Assembly (NCBI GenBank): GCA_030248295.1
Contig: JASANH010000626.1
Location: 2,046,001-2,110,000 of the forward strand
Length of the DNA: 64,000 nucleotides
Source of the DNA: Mesodorylaimus sp. YZB2_4
Lineage: Eukaryota; Nematoda; Enoplea; Dorylaimida; Dorylaimidae
Direction: 5' to 3'
Both the position numbers and the translations under genes were made by a program. Position 1 is the first letter of the stretch. Every line of letters starts with the position of its first letter. Positions 24,271-35,859 of the stretch are shown piece after piece. Below the pieces are notes generated by a model that searched no databases, was not told the DNA's origin, and worked only from the letters and a program-made list of their open reading frames with translations.

Positions 24271-24776
24271 CTGAGAAAACATTGCCATGTCAACAGGACA
24301 GTTCACTACTCCATTCGAGAAGAGATGCGCATTGGAGAGCTCTCACTTGTATCCTCCCAACCAATGTGTTCTCACTTATATCCCCAGGTTCCCGCACATA
24401 TTTCCTTCGAAATCCAGTGCTGATAAGCCTGGTAAAATTTTGATGCTAAGCTGGAGGTAGATCCCGGAAAATGCTGTAGGGGAGAGTAAAGAACAAAATC
24501 ATCCATTCACTTCGACTACGAATGGAATGTTTCGCCGCGGGACACTTTTTGGCGCTAATTAGCACACTAATTAGTGGGGTTATAATGTTGCCAATGCCAC
24601 AGCGAGATAGCGCAACATTTAATCTCTCGAAATCCTTCAGGAATCCTCTCAAATATGTTCCTGGAAGGCTCCAGACCCTCTTGATTAGGACCCACTTTTC
24701 GCCTATATTTCGCCATTACGCCTTTTTCTCCGTTCAGGGCGTACCTCGACAGGTGTCGCTGCTGCACGGTACTTGG

Positions 24777-24940
24777 TTTAGGGCACCACGTACATGGATT
24801 GGGGCAAGCCCCTGGTGAGTATAGGACGAACGTGGATTGGATAGGACGTACATGGATTGGGGCACCGCGTACATGGGTTGGGGCAAGCCCGTGGTGAGGA
24901 TAGGACTTACATGGACTGGGGCACCACTTTGGCACCAGCA
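24777..24940 (+). repeat. 59-base minisatellite, array 1 (about 3 units)
   Basis: Units containing GGACTTACATGGACTGGGGC and CACCACGTACATGG-type text repeat about every 59 bases. The same unit forms the longer array at 33,755-34,170. Sequence beside both arrays (GGTGCAGTTTTTTATATTTC here; ATGCAGTTTCTTATTTTCC near 33,680) is also related. Protein-like GTTYTGWG repeats in translation are a by-product. Confidence 0.85.
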
Positions 24941-25094
24941 AGGAAAAATGGTGCAGTTTTTTATATTTCAAATGTTAGAAAAAAAACGTCCGAGATCGGG
25001 AAAAAAACGGTGTCTGATGACCAAAAAAGGAAAAAGTGCAAAGTGCAAAAAACCCGAGATCGGAATCGAATCAAATCAACTGAAATCGTCAAAA

Positions 25095-28000
25095 TCACTC
25101 CCAACTATCGTGATCTTCGAACTGCTCTTCCTCCTCTCCCACCTCTTCTTCCTCCGCGTGTTCCCAAACGTCGGTGTCGTCGACCTCCTTATCTTCCTCG
25201 TCCAGCCTTTCCGCAACGGCTTCCTGTTGATCCTCGCATTTGGCAAAGACGCGATGTTCCGGTCGTCCTTTACCTGAAGCAGCAAACGGTGTACTCCTCG
25301 GGTGTTATGACAAGCACATTTGTTACTAAGCATCTTGTAAAATGCACTCGAGAAAATTTGGTCACTCGGAAGGCTGTTTTTTCGAATTCTGTCAGCTTTG
25401 TAAGATCTCTGCTGCATCTTGACCTCATAACCCGCTTCTTGGCCCGTCTGCATCCAACGTAAGCTGTCCGTAGTGCACTAGACTCGCCCCCCCTTGGGGC
25501 ACCACGTCCTATTTGTATGGTCCCCAATCAATGTCCTAACCCCTATATCCATACTACTTACCCACAACATCATAGCCCGTTCGGAATAAATCCAAAATTA
25601 GTCGGCCGCAGTTGCTGCTGCGCAACGTCATCAAAACCGTCATGCGCCCGCGATGAGACGTCGGGTACAATCCCGTGATCAGTCTCCGCTGTTCGAACGG
25701 TTTTGTCCAATCGGCCACGAAATCGTAATCGTGTCCCGAGCCGGAACCGGGGCCATATTCTTCGTTTAGCAACAGCAGCAGTTCTCCGCTGGACCAACCC
25801 ACTGGAATCGGAGCTAAACGCAGCTTTTTGTACTTTTGACCGATGTTCTAAAAACCGAAGGGGAAGGCGATTGAGGAAAGGGCAGCTGAGTAAAGCGAAT
25901 ACCGTACATGGGCCATGCGATCCTCGATATTGCGCCGCGTAATCGAACCCGCTGGCAATCTGCAAAAGTACAGAGGAAAAGTTAGGAGATATCGCTAGTT
26001 ATCACCCGGAGAAAATGGATGGGAGATCAAAAAGAAACGAACTTACTGGTTCACTTTCAGAATCGACACGACGTCGAGCACTTGGTTCAGGCACGATTCG
26101 AAAATCACGGTTTTATACTCCGTGTGCCCGCGCAAAACCGAAGTCATGGAGACTTTGCAGGGAACTTGCAAACCGCCTGGCACAAAACGATTCCGAGCGA
26201 GCAGGTACCCAGACGAACCCAGGTGTGCGACCTGAAAACAGTATGAATGCACTAGGTGAAGATTGCGATAGCGCCAAGTTACCTGCAGGAAGTTGCCCTT
26301 CGCCAGAACCTTGATAAGGTTGGGTTGCAATCGATTGCGATTAGCAGCCTCGGCGAGATCGCCATGATAGGTCACCGTCCAACGCCCCAGCTCGAACTGC
26401 GTTTTGTACAAAAGTTTATCGTAAACTTTGACGGCTCGATCCATCACGAATAACGTTGTTTGCCTTTCTTTGCAAACCGTTTTGGCTTGTTCCATGTCGT
26501 CACGCTGGTCTACAAAGCAATAGAATTAGTCAATGGTTGAAGGGGTCTACCAAAAAACGATCTTACAGTGATAATCGAACTTTTCGAAAATGTCCAGCAG
26601 CACCATGTGGTCAGATGTGAAGTCTGCGTAGCGCTCGCGATGCTGCTCAGCCCTTGCGAATCGTTCTTCCTGATCGAATGGCAGACGAATTACTGGGAGC
26701 ACTGCAAAAGTAACCAGTGTCAGCGAAAATAAACTAGTGCAAGGAGAAAGGGTGCAAATATATCTAAAAACTCGGGTGACCTTACCTGAGCACATAGCGG
26801 CCACTTTCAAGAAGTCCTCGACAATCCACAGTTCGTGCGCCGCAAACAAGGACCGAGCCATCGGCACCGAGAGCGATGAACGAGCCATTTTCAGGCCCAT
26901 CTCCGTCAACTTTCCGTCCATGTTCACGGCATCCAAGCAGAACAAAACCGACGCCGCGTAAACAACTTGATCCCGACCTGCAAAAAAGGGGAAAAGTGGG
27001 CGCGTGAATAAAAGTATTTGCATGCAGCTTACTCGGAGGGTCAACGAACGGAAACTCCTGCTCTGTCGCAGGCGTTTGGGACGCAAGTGGAGCAGCGACG
27101 ACGGTTGGCGGGCCGCTGAAAACGATCACTCCGGGCTCCTCGCTCTCTTCTGTCTTTCCGAATTCAGAAGCCGATGCTTCCGCGGCCGACGACGTTATTG
27201 GTTCGGAAACCATATTGTCTGAGCCGAGATCGGCGATTGGCAGGTCCATCGGCGGCGGCTCCGCCGCGGCCATGTTCAGTTGGGCGGTCACCGCCCCATC
27301 AACCATTCCGTCCAAATCCATTCGAAGAAGGAGAACCTTCAGTAATACTGGCTCCAATCGGTCGCGAAGATTCCCGCGTCTTCGTCGTGGAATGTTGCGC
27401 CAGTCCGCGATTCTCAAACTCCTTCGCTCACAACCGAATGCATCGGTCGATAATTAGCTGCTGATGAACCTTACTTACGTAGATGAGTTTTTGATCATAG
27501 GAAACCAATATTGATATGATACATACGGCTGAAAAAGACTGAGATAAAGAATTATTTATTGCTATTGATTTATGGACAAGAGGACGACGTTTCAGCCGAC
27601 ACCTCTTGATTTTCCATGTCTTGGCCCAATTTGATTGACGGCCGCCAACTTTCTTTTCTTTCACAACATTCGATTTTTTCGATTTTTCTGTCACTTCCAA
27701 TCAAGTCGTTTTTCCTTCGATATGAAGATCTGAACAACTTCTTCCTCAAAGCTTGATATTTCATAAGGCCTCGTTTTGAAGCGTTTTTGACTGGGAGATG
27801 CCTAGGCCGAAAAACGGTATAAAAAACAAAACAAAAACTAGGAAAACAAAATATCCGGCTCACGACTAGTTTTTGCTTTTGGAGAAACATAATTAGGATA
27901 GACACCAGAGCGGAAAAACTTTTACTCAGGCAAATTCGGATTATGTTCCAGTCAGTTCGGCTTCAGCGAGAATCCATTTAACCACTCGGTTTTTTGTCAT

Positions 28001-31000
28001 TTCTTATCTGAAGAGAAAAAAAACAAAAAAAACAAGATGAAAATACAAGGGGCCCCAATCAGAGAACTATAGAGAATTGCCACTATGATTTTTTTTCCGA
28101 AATTTTCAGAACAAATAACGAATTTCTTTGTACGTTTCGGCGAAACTTGCTAGATTTTTCTTCCACACAGTACACCTAGCTCTTCTTTCGTGTTGCATTT
28201 TAGAAAATATTTATGGTTTATATCCCATATCAAATTTCGTACTCGTATTCATAGTTGTCAGGTAAAATCGATCCATTGGAAAATATTCGCATTTAGAAAA
28301 ACAATTCTAACAGAAACGGGAGCAGATTTTTGGGGAAGCACATTTGTTTTTGAGCTCTAGCAGACAAAGCAGGTGCCGTTGAGAGTCTCTTCGGGTTGTT
28401 AGTCTGTCTTCGTCTTTGTTCTCCGTCATGTTTTCGTTTCTTGTTTTCGTTTAGTCGGCGTGTTTCCTTTTTTTTTAATTGAAGTTAATTTTTTCTCTCA
28501 TTTAAATGATATACAACAAAAATATCAAGTTGGAATAAACATCGCATTACCGATTCAGCAAACGCGGTGTTGGCCAGCTGCTGTTGGTCAAACACGATAC
28601 CGGATCTCAGCCCCTGACATGATACGTGACGTTTTCGATTTTTTGTTGACCTACCGTACCCGCAGGAAGATATTATTTGTATTTTTTTGGGAGATTCTTG
28701 TAAGCAGATGTATCATAGCCGACTTTAATGCACTTAGGTATGTCAAGGATGTACTGGCTGTGTGACGGCGGTAGGAACTTAATTTTAGAGTCGCCGATTA
28801 TTTGATATGGGTCTGATCATTGAGAAGTGCAGAGAAAAGCAGAGGACATTGTGGATTGTGAAAGCACTGAATTTTTGTTGAAAGTCATCAATGTCAGATG
28901 AACGGTCTAAATTCATTGAGAGTTGTTCTTTCATTTACTTTTGATCGGAGATGGGCTTTCAGGATTTCTAACCATTGTCTCGGGCCATTGAATGGTAATG
29001 ACCTGGTTTGGTAGTTTTTTACGACCATTCAGAGAGGACTGTAGTCGGACGAGCCTTTGATGTTGCTTGTAGGAGTTTTGTTTTTTTATATGTTATATGT
29101 AAGTTAGTTGGGTACGCTTCTGTGAAAATAAACTAGTGCAAGGAGAAAGGGTGCAAATATATCTAAAAACTCGGGTGACCTTACCTGAGCACATAGCGGC
29201 CACTTTCAAGAAGTCCTCGACAATCCACAGTTCGTGCGCCGCAAACAAGGACCGAGCCATCGGCACCGAGAGCGATGAACGAGCCATTTTCAGGCCCATC
29301 TCCGTCAACTTTCCGTCCATGTTCACGGCATCCAAGCAGAACAAAACCGACGCCGCGTAAACAACTTGATCCCGACCTGCAAAAAAGGGGAAAAGTGGGC
29401 GCGTGAATAAAAGTATTTGCATGCAGCTTACTCGGAGGGTCAACGAACGGAAACTCCTGCTCTGTCGCAGGCGTTTGGGACGCAAGTGGAGCAGCGACGA
29501 CGGTTGGCGGGCCGCTGAAAACGATCACTCCGGGCTCCTCGCTCTCTTCTGTCTTTCCGAATTCAGAAGCCGATGCTTCCGCGGCCGACGACGTTATTGG
29601 TTCGGAAACCATATTGTCTGAGCCGAGATCGGCGATTGGCAGGTCCATCGGCGGCGGCTCCGCCGCGGCCATGTTCAGTTGGGCGGTCACCGCCCCATCA
29701 ACCATTCCGTCCAAATCCATTCGAAGAAGGAGAACCTTCAGTAATACTGGCTCCAATCGATCGCAAAGGATTCCCGGCGTGCTGTCGTCGTGGAATGTTG
29801 CGCCAGGTCCGCGATTCTCGAACTCGACTTCGCTGCACAACCGAATGCATCGGCCTGCGTTCGTCCTGCCGGCCCTTCCAGCGCGTTGCGCGGCCGCTGA
29901 TCTGCTAATGAGCTGACGATCCAAACGATCGATCTCGCGGAAACTTTCGAATCTCTAAAATCACAGTTTTTTGTTGCTTAGCAAGTGTGGGCAAGGGGGG
30001 CAAAAGGGGGCTCCCCTCCTGACCTGTGGGGCCGGTCAGGACACTAAACCCTTCCTTTCAAACGTCCCCAACCCGAGCAAGCCGATATTTGGGGTGCAGC
30101 CAGAGCATCTCATACCTTCACTTTCACATGGCAGCTATCGATGACCAGTGATATGCCGCTAATGGTGAGCGAACTCTCGGCGATGTTCGTAGCGACAATG
30201 ATGCGTCTTTGCTCCCCTCGACCATAGACGGCGTGATCGATTTCCTTGTTGGTCAGGGATGAGATCAGCGGATAAATCGGCACTTTGGCAGTTGCAGGCA
30301 TCCGCTTCAAATGATTGATTGTTGTTTCGATGTCCTAAATGAAACCGCAAAGGAATGTGAAAAGTTGTCAGGGACAAAGTTAGGACTCTGGGAACCTCTT
30401 CTCGGAATACTAGGCGGCCCAACACTACAAGCACATAGTTTGATCAGTTGTGTCAGCGTACCTGCAATCCAGTCATAAATATGAGGATGTTTCCTCTTTC
30501 TCCGGCCTCGACTGCTTTGTTGGCCACGGTAGCGGCGTGCCGACAGAAGGCGTCCAGCTTCTTCGAGACTTTCAACTGTTGACGATCCTGATAGTCTTCG
30601 TCAACGATATTGCTGGCTGCTGCAAACGCAGCCGACGAGCCGGGACACGATTTTGGAGCAGTGGCTTGTGCGGCCGTAGCTTGTGCAGCGCCGAGATCGG
30701 CCGACGGACCAGGTGCAGATGTCAGGCCTTCTTCTTCCGCGGGGTCACGACTAGCAGATTTTGCCTTCTTCCAAATGAATGGTTCGTAAAAAATTCTTAT
30801 CGGAAACGGCGATGGTGCATTGAGTCGCATATGCACAGGTGGCGGCCGAGACGGAATGGTTAGAAATTCCTGAAAGCGTCGCATCGTCGCGATCAAGAAG
30901 TAAATTGGAAAGAAGCAACTCTCACCATGAATTTAGACGCGTTCATCGTCGCCGACATTATGATGACTTTCAACGAAAAATTATCTTGCAGTGCTATTTT

Positions 31001-31595
31001 GCACAATCCGAGCAGCATGTCCGTCTGCTGTGTTCGCTCGTGCACTTCGTCAATGATCACGACCCCGCATAGATCGAAATAATTTCTGGGCGGCTTGGAC
31101 TCGTAGAAAGTTTTCAAATCGGTTCCGTCGAGCACGCCAGTGCACACAGCCAGTAGCAATCCGTCGGTGACATACCTAAGGTGCATTAGGACAGTTAGCG
31201 GGGCTCAGATGATAGCAGTCATGGCTATGACAAGAATCTCCCAAAAAAAGTACAAATAATCAGTCTTACCAGATGCGGGTAACGGTAGGGTCGCCATCGA
31301 CTTCAAAACGCACTCGGCTACCAGCGAGAACGCCTTCTGATCCGTACATTTCGCGGAATCTCGCGCACAATGCTTTCGCGGCGACGACCCTCGGTTGCGT
31401 GCAGACAACTTGTTTCGGTGATCCAGTCGCTATCAAATGTTTCAAGGCCACGGCTGGCACGCACAAGGATTTGCCGGTTCCAGTAGCCGCGGTCAGGACG
31501 ATGACCTGGGTATTTGAGCGCAGCAAAGGCAGCAGCCTACCGGGCAGGCCAGACATCGCTGGCGTCATTTTCGGCTCGAATCGCACGTAAGCCAT
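25095..31595 (-). CDS. Divergent DEAH/RHA-family RNA helicase (DEVH box), about 990 residues
   Basis: Exons, in order: 31595-31270, 31175-30926, 30869-30462, 30334-30116, 29954-29432, 29376-29185, then 26701-26567, 26509-26283, 26231-26047, 25959-25908, 25847-25562, 25273-25095. Motif I is ATGTGKS, Ia TQPRVVAAKAL, II DEVH (usual DEAH), III SATMNASKF, IV-like ILIFMTGLQ, V VATNIAESSLTI, VI QRAGRAGR. A Pro/Ala/Ser linker joins the RecA lobes, and another low-complexity insert follows motif VI. Downstream come winged-helix/HA2-like (DHMVLLDIFEKFDYH) and OB-like parts. The last exon is an acidic tail (EEEEVGEEEEQF). The family unwinds RNA or RNA-protein complexes in splicing, ribosome assembly or RNA sensing; which one applies here is unclear. 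Exons at 29.2-29.8 kb are duplicated at 26.7-27.4 kb, so the transcript must skip or include the second set. Confidence 0.8.
26725..27450 (-). repeat. Direct repeat of helicase exons, downstream copy
   Basis: 26,725-27,360 appears base-identical to 29,124-29,759 (constant offset 2,399). 27,361-27,450 still aligns with 29,760-29,860 but with several small deletions that break the reading frame before the QRAGRAGR motif. It contains complete copies of one exon and part of another, with intact splice sites. The upstream copy joins the 5' half of the helicase and this one joins the 3' half. Confidence 0.9.
27450..29050. pseudogene. Decayed inverted copy of the helicase / zinc-finger divergent gene pair
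   Basis: Read on the minus strand from about 28,500 to 27,560, this region follows the 31,680-33,000 gene: ATGAGAGAAAAAATTAAC at its head, CTGACAACTATGAATACGAG near 28,240, and KLGQDMENQEVSAET near 27,600. Read on the plus strand from about 28,500 to 29,030, it follows the first helicase exons: ATTATTTGTA...GGGAGATTCTTGT near 28,670, the exon 2 text around 28,820-28,930, and the exon 3 start near 28,960. Frames are broken by many indels. It sits exactly between the two direct repeats of helicase exons. Confidence 0.85.
29124..29860 (-). repeat. Direct repeat of helicase exons, upstream copy
   Basis: This is the partner of 26,725-27,450. It keeps the uninterrupted frame through motif VI (QRAGRAGR), so it is the copy connected to the functional 5' exons. 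The repeat stops abruptly at about 29,123, where the decayed inverted cassette begins. Confidence 0.9.
29985..30085. repeat. Intronic GC-rich repeat, related inverted copy at about 34,715-34,825
   Basis: Strings such as GGCTCCCCTCCTGACC, GGCCGGTCAGGACACT and CCCTTCC appear reverse-complemented near 34,720-34,820 (GAAGGGTTCAGTGTCCTGACCGGCC, read in two halves). It lies in a helicase intron. It is a short dispersed element of unknown class. Confidence 0.6.
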
Positions 31596-31610
31596 TGCGA
31601 TCCGATATTC

Positions 31611-31680
31611 GATATTCCAACTTCGATATTCCGATTTCGATATTCGAATTGCGATATTCCGATTTCGATATTCCTGAAAC
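31611..31680. promoter_or_regulatory. Short tandem repeat in the divergent promoter region
   Basis: TTCGATATTCC-like units (about 15-16 bases) repeat four or five times between the helicase start (minus, 31,595) and the zinc-finger gene leader (plus, from 31,681). With under 400 bases between start codons, this is probably a shared bidirectional promoter. Binding factors cannot be named. Confidence 0.5.
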
Positions 31681-31978
31681 ATGAGAGAAAAAATTAACGC
31701 TGACTCCAAAACGGTTCGTTTTAAAAAAAAAGAGAAACGAAAGCACGCCGCAGAACAGAAACGAAAACAAAGAAACGAAAACATGACGGAGAACAAAGAC
31801 GCAAGCAATTCTGACCAAAAGACGCAACCGGAAGACGGACCATTCCAATCAAGCGCGGCACCTTGCTATGTGTCTGCTAGAAGCGGCATTCAAAAACAAA
31901 TGTGCTTCGCGCCAAAAATCTGCTCCCGTTTCTGGATCGGTAGAATTGTTTTTCTAAAATGCGAATTATTTTTCCAAA

Positions 31979-33079
31979 ATGGATGCGATTTTACCTGACA
32001 ACTATGAATACGAGTACGAAATTATCGATAATGAGATATCCGAGAACCCAGAGGCATTCAGGGCGATTATTTTTCTAAAATGCAACACGAAAGAAGAGCT
32101 AGATCGGTGGATACTTGATGTGGAAGAAAAATCTAATTCCAAGTTTATCGCCAGAAGCACGTACCCGAAGACTGCGAAGTATCAGTATCGCAAAGATTAT
32201 GTGTGCTTGAAAAATCATTTCTGGAAAAAAAACATCGATAATCGGTGCAAGGCGAAGTTGCGTCTAACGGTAAGTTTTCTCTGACCCCAATTGGGGCCTC
32301 TTGTAATTTTCAATTGTAGCTGGTTTCATTCATATTGTTTTTTTGTCTCTTCCGCAGATAAGAAAGGTGACAGAAAAACGCGCAGAGATCGTCGAGTCAA
32401 AAATGGATTTCTCGCTGAAGCCGAACTGACATGGACACATAATCACGAATTAGTTCCACCAGGTGAGTAAAAGTTTCATTCCGCTCTGGTATGATCGTAG
32501 TCACTAAGTATAGTTCGGTTTTCTGGTCCAAAAGCAAAACCGACTATCGATTTCGCGCTAGGAGATGCGGGAATGGACCCGATTTGTAAGTGCATTTTTG
32601 TTGTCTCATCCGCTCGTAAGTTTTTTTCATGGTTTTGTCATGTTGTAGCTGTCACTATAGCCGATGTCATCGCCTCTGCGGGCCCCGTAGGCGATCTCGC
32701 CAGTCAAAAAACGCTGTCACAAAACGAGCGGCCCTTATCGGAAATATGCAAGCGTCTTGAGGAAGAGAACGAGCGGTTGTTCCAAGAATCTGCCTGCATA
32801 TCGAAGGAAAACACCGACTTGATCATGGAAGTGACAGAAAAATCGACAAAAATCGAATGTTTGATGAAAGAAAACGAACAGTTGGCGGCCGTCAACCAAA
32901 AGTTGGGCCAAGACATGGAAAATCAAGAGGTGTCGGCTGAAACGTCGGTTTTGATTGAACACTTGACGCTAGAGAATCGTGCGCTGAAAAGAAAACTGGG
33001 AAACCGAATTTCGCTTGCGAAACCGCAAGTGAAGCGGAGACTTGTTTATTCTGAAAAAGTTAGTGAAAGTGCACTGTAA
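31979..33079 (+). CDS. FLYWCH/MULE-type zinc-finger plus coiled-coil protein, possibly frameshifted
   Basis: Exon 1 (31979-32269) starts MDAILPDNYEYEYE and carries the first half of a C-C-H-H finger (YVCLKNHFW, CKAKLRLT). The next exon (from about 32,358) opens as IRKVTEK in one frame and continues as RRVKNGFLAEAELTWTHNHE in the next, so a one-base shift lies in the GAAAAAC run near 32,380; it may be real or an assembly error. Later exons (about 32,536-32,587, then 32,650-33,079) encode a long heptad-rich coiled coil (RLEEENERLFQESACISKE and on) and a basic tail. Fingers with this pattern occur in FLYWCH and MULE-transposase-derived proteins, so DNA binding and dimerisation are likely. An older leader ORF begins at 31,681. 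A decayed inverted copy is at 27.5-28.5 kb. The gene may derive from a DNA transposon. Confidence 0.55.
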
Positions 33080-33754
33080 GCGAGATTTCAAAAGGAATGA
33101 GATAAGATGACGTTTATGTTCATAGCGATCTCGCTTAGTGTTCTCTGCGTGTATGATGCTATTCACGTTGCTGCTAAAAATGGTGCGGTCGTAACCGCTT
33201 ATCCCATATATTTTTAACCGTCCGTGTAAGATAATAAATTAGTGTATGTGTCTTGCGAATTAGCTGTTCTAACCATGCTTACAGCGCATAGTGTCCCGCA
33301 ACGCACTTCGCCCACTACAGTCGGCTGTACAAGGCTGCAAGCAACCCTTGCATCTCATTCTGCTTCAGTGTGCTCTGCAGGAATGGCTGCTCAGGTGACC
33401 AGTCAAGCAGTAGATTATTTGATTTTATGGGGAGTGGGCTAAGCAGGCATAAAATCCTCTGGCGGCATTGGGCCATGAAATGAGTGATTATAACCCAGTT
33501 TTCCTATGCAGTTTTCCTATGTGTCCATCCCCCTCGCCCAGCTACCTCTTTCCCACCATTGCAAAAAAGGCGCTTGCCATAGACTGATTGAAATGCTAAT
33601 GCCTAGTTTGGTCATAATGCTCCACCAGTCGTTATAAAGCCTCCTGCGCATTGGCACTCGTCGCTATGCACCAACACCATGATGCAGTTTCTTATTTTCC
33701 AAATGTGCGAAAAAGCACTGGATCCAAACGAAATACGTAGCTTTTACTCGACGT

Positions 33755-34170
33755 AGCCCGTGGTGAGGATAGGACGTACATGGATTGGGGCACCGCGTAC
33801 ATGGGTTGGGGCAAGCCCGTGGCGAGGATAGGACGTACATGGATTGGGGCACCACTTACACTGGTTGGGGCAAGCCCGTGGTGAGGATAGGACTTACATG
33901 GACTGGGGCACCACTTACACTGGTCAGGGCCTCCCCGTGGTAAGCATAGGACTTACATGGACTGGGGCACCACTTACACTGGTTGGGGCAAGCCCGTGGT
34001 GAGGATAGGACTTACATGGACTGGGGCACCACTTACACTGGTTGGGGCATCCCGTGGTGAGGATAGGACTTACATGGACTGGGGCACCACTTACACTGGT
34101 CAGGGCCTCCACATGGTAAGCATAGCACTTACATGGACTGGGCCCCCACTTACAATGGTCAGGGCCTGTA
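33755..34170 (+). repeat. 59-base minisatellite, array 2 (about 7 units)
   Basis: GGAC(G/T)TACATGGA(C/T)TGGGGCACC recurs at roughly 33,772, 33,831, 33,889, 33,949, 34,008, 34,066 and 34,125. This is the same unit as at 24,777-24,940. The two arrays bracket the helicase/zinc-finger block. Confidence 0.9.
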
Positions 34171-35545
34171 ATGTAGCCTCGCAACATTACACGTCTTCGT
34201 CTAGCTGGGTCAAATGGGTCTGTTGTGACATTTGTGGAAACCCTGGCGGGAGCAAACGGCCAGAGGGCGCAGCACGTAAGCTGGAATTCTGGGACTTGAG
34301 GGAGGGGAGCTATGCTTCCTCTTCGCAATCCACCTGTGACTGGAATCAACTGAACAAATGAAGCACTAGGATGGATGGCACAGGTTGAAAACGCAGAATA
34401 AAAATCCAGTCACACAAAGCTGATTCCATAAAAAACAAAGAACAGAGTAAGGGCGCCAACTGGCCAAACACGGAAGGCGCCACAAAAAATATGATACACT
34501 GCCTAACATGAGTCTTGGCTGAAAACTGGGACCGAAGCGTGATGGGCAGATTGCGGGCAGCAGGTAGCTTCGCCAGCCGAACGATTCTGGGTGAGCGGCC
34601 TAAAACGAAATGTCAACTATGTACATTCAGAAACATACGAAAACAAGCACGCATCTACTGCGTGTGTCCCATTCTCAAATTCCTTGCATGCAGAAGAGGG
34701 GTACTGTTACCAACTATGGGCAAGGTCGGCTGGGTTAGGGGAGGGGGTTTTGAGAGGAAGGGTTCAGTGTCCTGACCGGCCAAACAGGGGGTACCCCTCC
34801 TACCTCCCCCCTTGCCCATACTTGGCTGTAACTCACTTTCATTCAGGAGCTTTGTCTCGTGACCTCGAAGCCTCCTAGCTGCGCCGAAAAAAGCTTTACA
34901 AAACCCACGAGTTCAAAGGGGAGTTACTGTACAGGGCATCAGGTACAGAGAGCGAGCAGTTTACAGTACTTTGCTCGATCTGTCTGCTTCACGAGGGCAT
35001 TTACGGCCGTCGCGAGCCACGAGAATTTTAGAATTTCTGATAGTCGATTACAGTTCGATTTGCTGAAATCGAACCGTTTGACCTGGAGACTTCAAATTTG
35101 GTACGATTATAGAGGATACTATACTGAACAGTATTCCAGCCGTCCGCTCTCATTGCTTCATTTATTTACCTCTAATTTGCCATTCAAAGTTTTCTTGCCG
35201 TGGATACTTCCCAAACGAATGCCTTGTTTCGCTGCGGGATGGGCCTGCTGCCCGTTTTTTGGGTTTTCGCTATTTATATGTTTCGCGGCGGGATCGTTCT
35301 GGCGCCGGGTGCCCGATTTGATTCGCGCTTCGTTGTCGAAGTGAAGGTGCTGCAACATAGCTAAATGCGGGGTCTTTTCGATCCAATAATCCCTCCACCT
35401 ATACCATGGACTCGTTGCCCTTTGACAACCGATATTTTCAGGTCGCATGTCAGCATTGGAACCGCTTGCATTTTTCCACCAATTTGACCAACAGCTGAAT
35501 GCCTCACCGAGAGACCGCTCTGTCGCAAGACGTTCTTACTGGTAG
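34171..35545. other. No gene seen
   Basis: Open stretches exist on both strands (for example around 35,160-35,450), but none has a domain or splice logic. A GC-rich repeat related to 29,985-30,085 lies at about 34,715-34,825. Confidence 0.45.
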
Positions 35546-35566
35546 TTATCTGCAAGCACTGCGTAC

Positions 35567-35842
35567 CTCATAAGCAATATTGGCCATACGCAGCCATGTT
35601 TCCAACTTCATTGCAAACGGAGAATAGCTTGGAATGATAGCGGTTCGTGGAAACTGATAGACGTAAACCACGCCGGGTTTATAATCCGTCTTGTATGGAC
35701 GACGTTGCTTCATAATAGTGTTCTTGGCCAGTTGAAGTAGAAGGTAGGTCGAGCCGCCCAATGCCGCCACTCCAACGGCCACCTTGCCCCACGTGGGCAT
35801 AGCATCGAAATGGTCTCGAACTGTGTCCACAAATTCTGGCAT
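35567..35842 (-). CDS. Orphan first exon of a Fax/CDR-like gene, probably of paralogue 3
   Basis: It codes for MPEFVDTVRDHFDAMPTWGK, a hydrophobic segment (VAVGVAALGGSTYLLLQLA) and the conserved strand VVYVYQFPRTAIIPSYSPFAMKLETWLRMANIAYE, ending at a clean donor (GTACGC). The position of the donor and its phase equal those of exon 1 in paralogues 1 and 2. No second exon follows nearby. The next compatible acceptor on this strand is 24,270. If joined, intron 1 spans about 11.3 kb and contains the helicase. Alternatively it is the leftover of a fourth, broken copy. Confidence 0.75.
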
Positions 35843-35859
35843 ACTGCAAACTAAAATGA

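Noticed and set aside
24857..25462. Long plus-strand open frames with GTTYTGWG-like repeats
   Set aside because: They translate the 59-base minisatellite and run antisense to the last helicase exon.
26015..27464. Plus-strand ORFs through the helicase
   Set aside because: Antisense to helicase exons with clear motifs; no independent features.
33924..34361. ORFs on both strands over the second minisatellite
   Set aside because: A 59-base unit without stops opens several frames by chance; there is no start or splice context.
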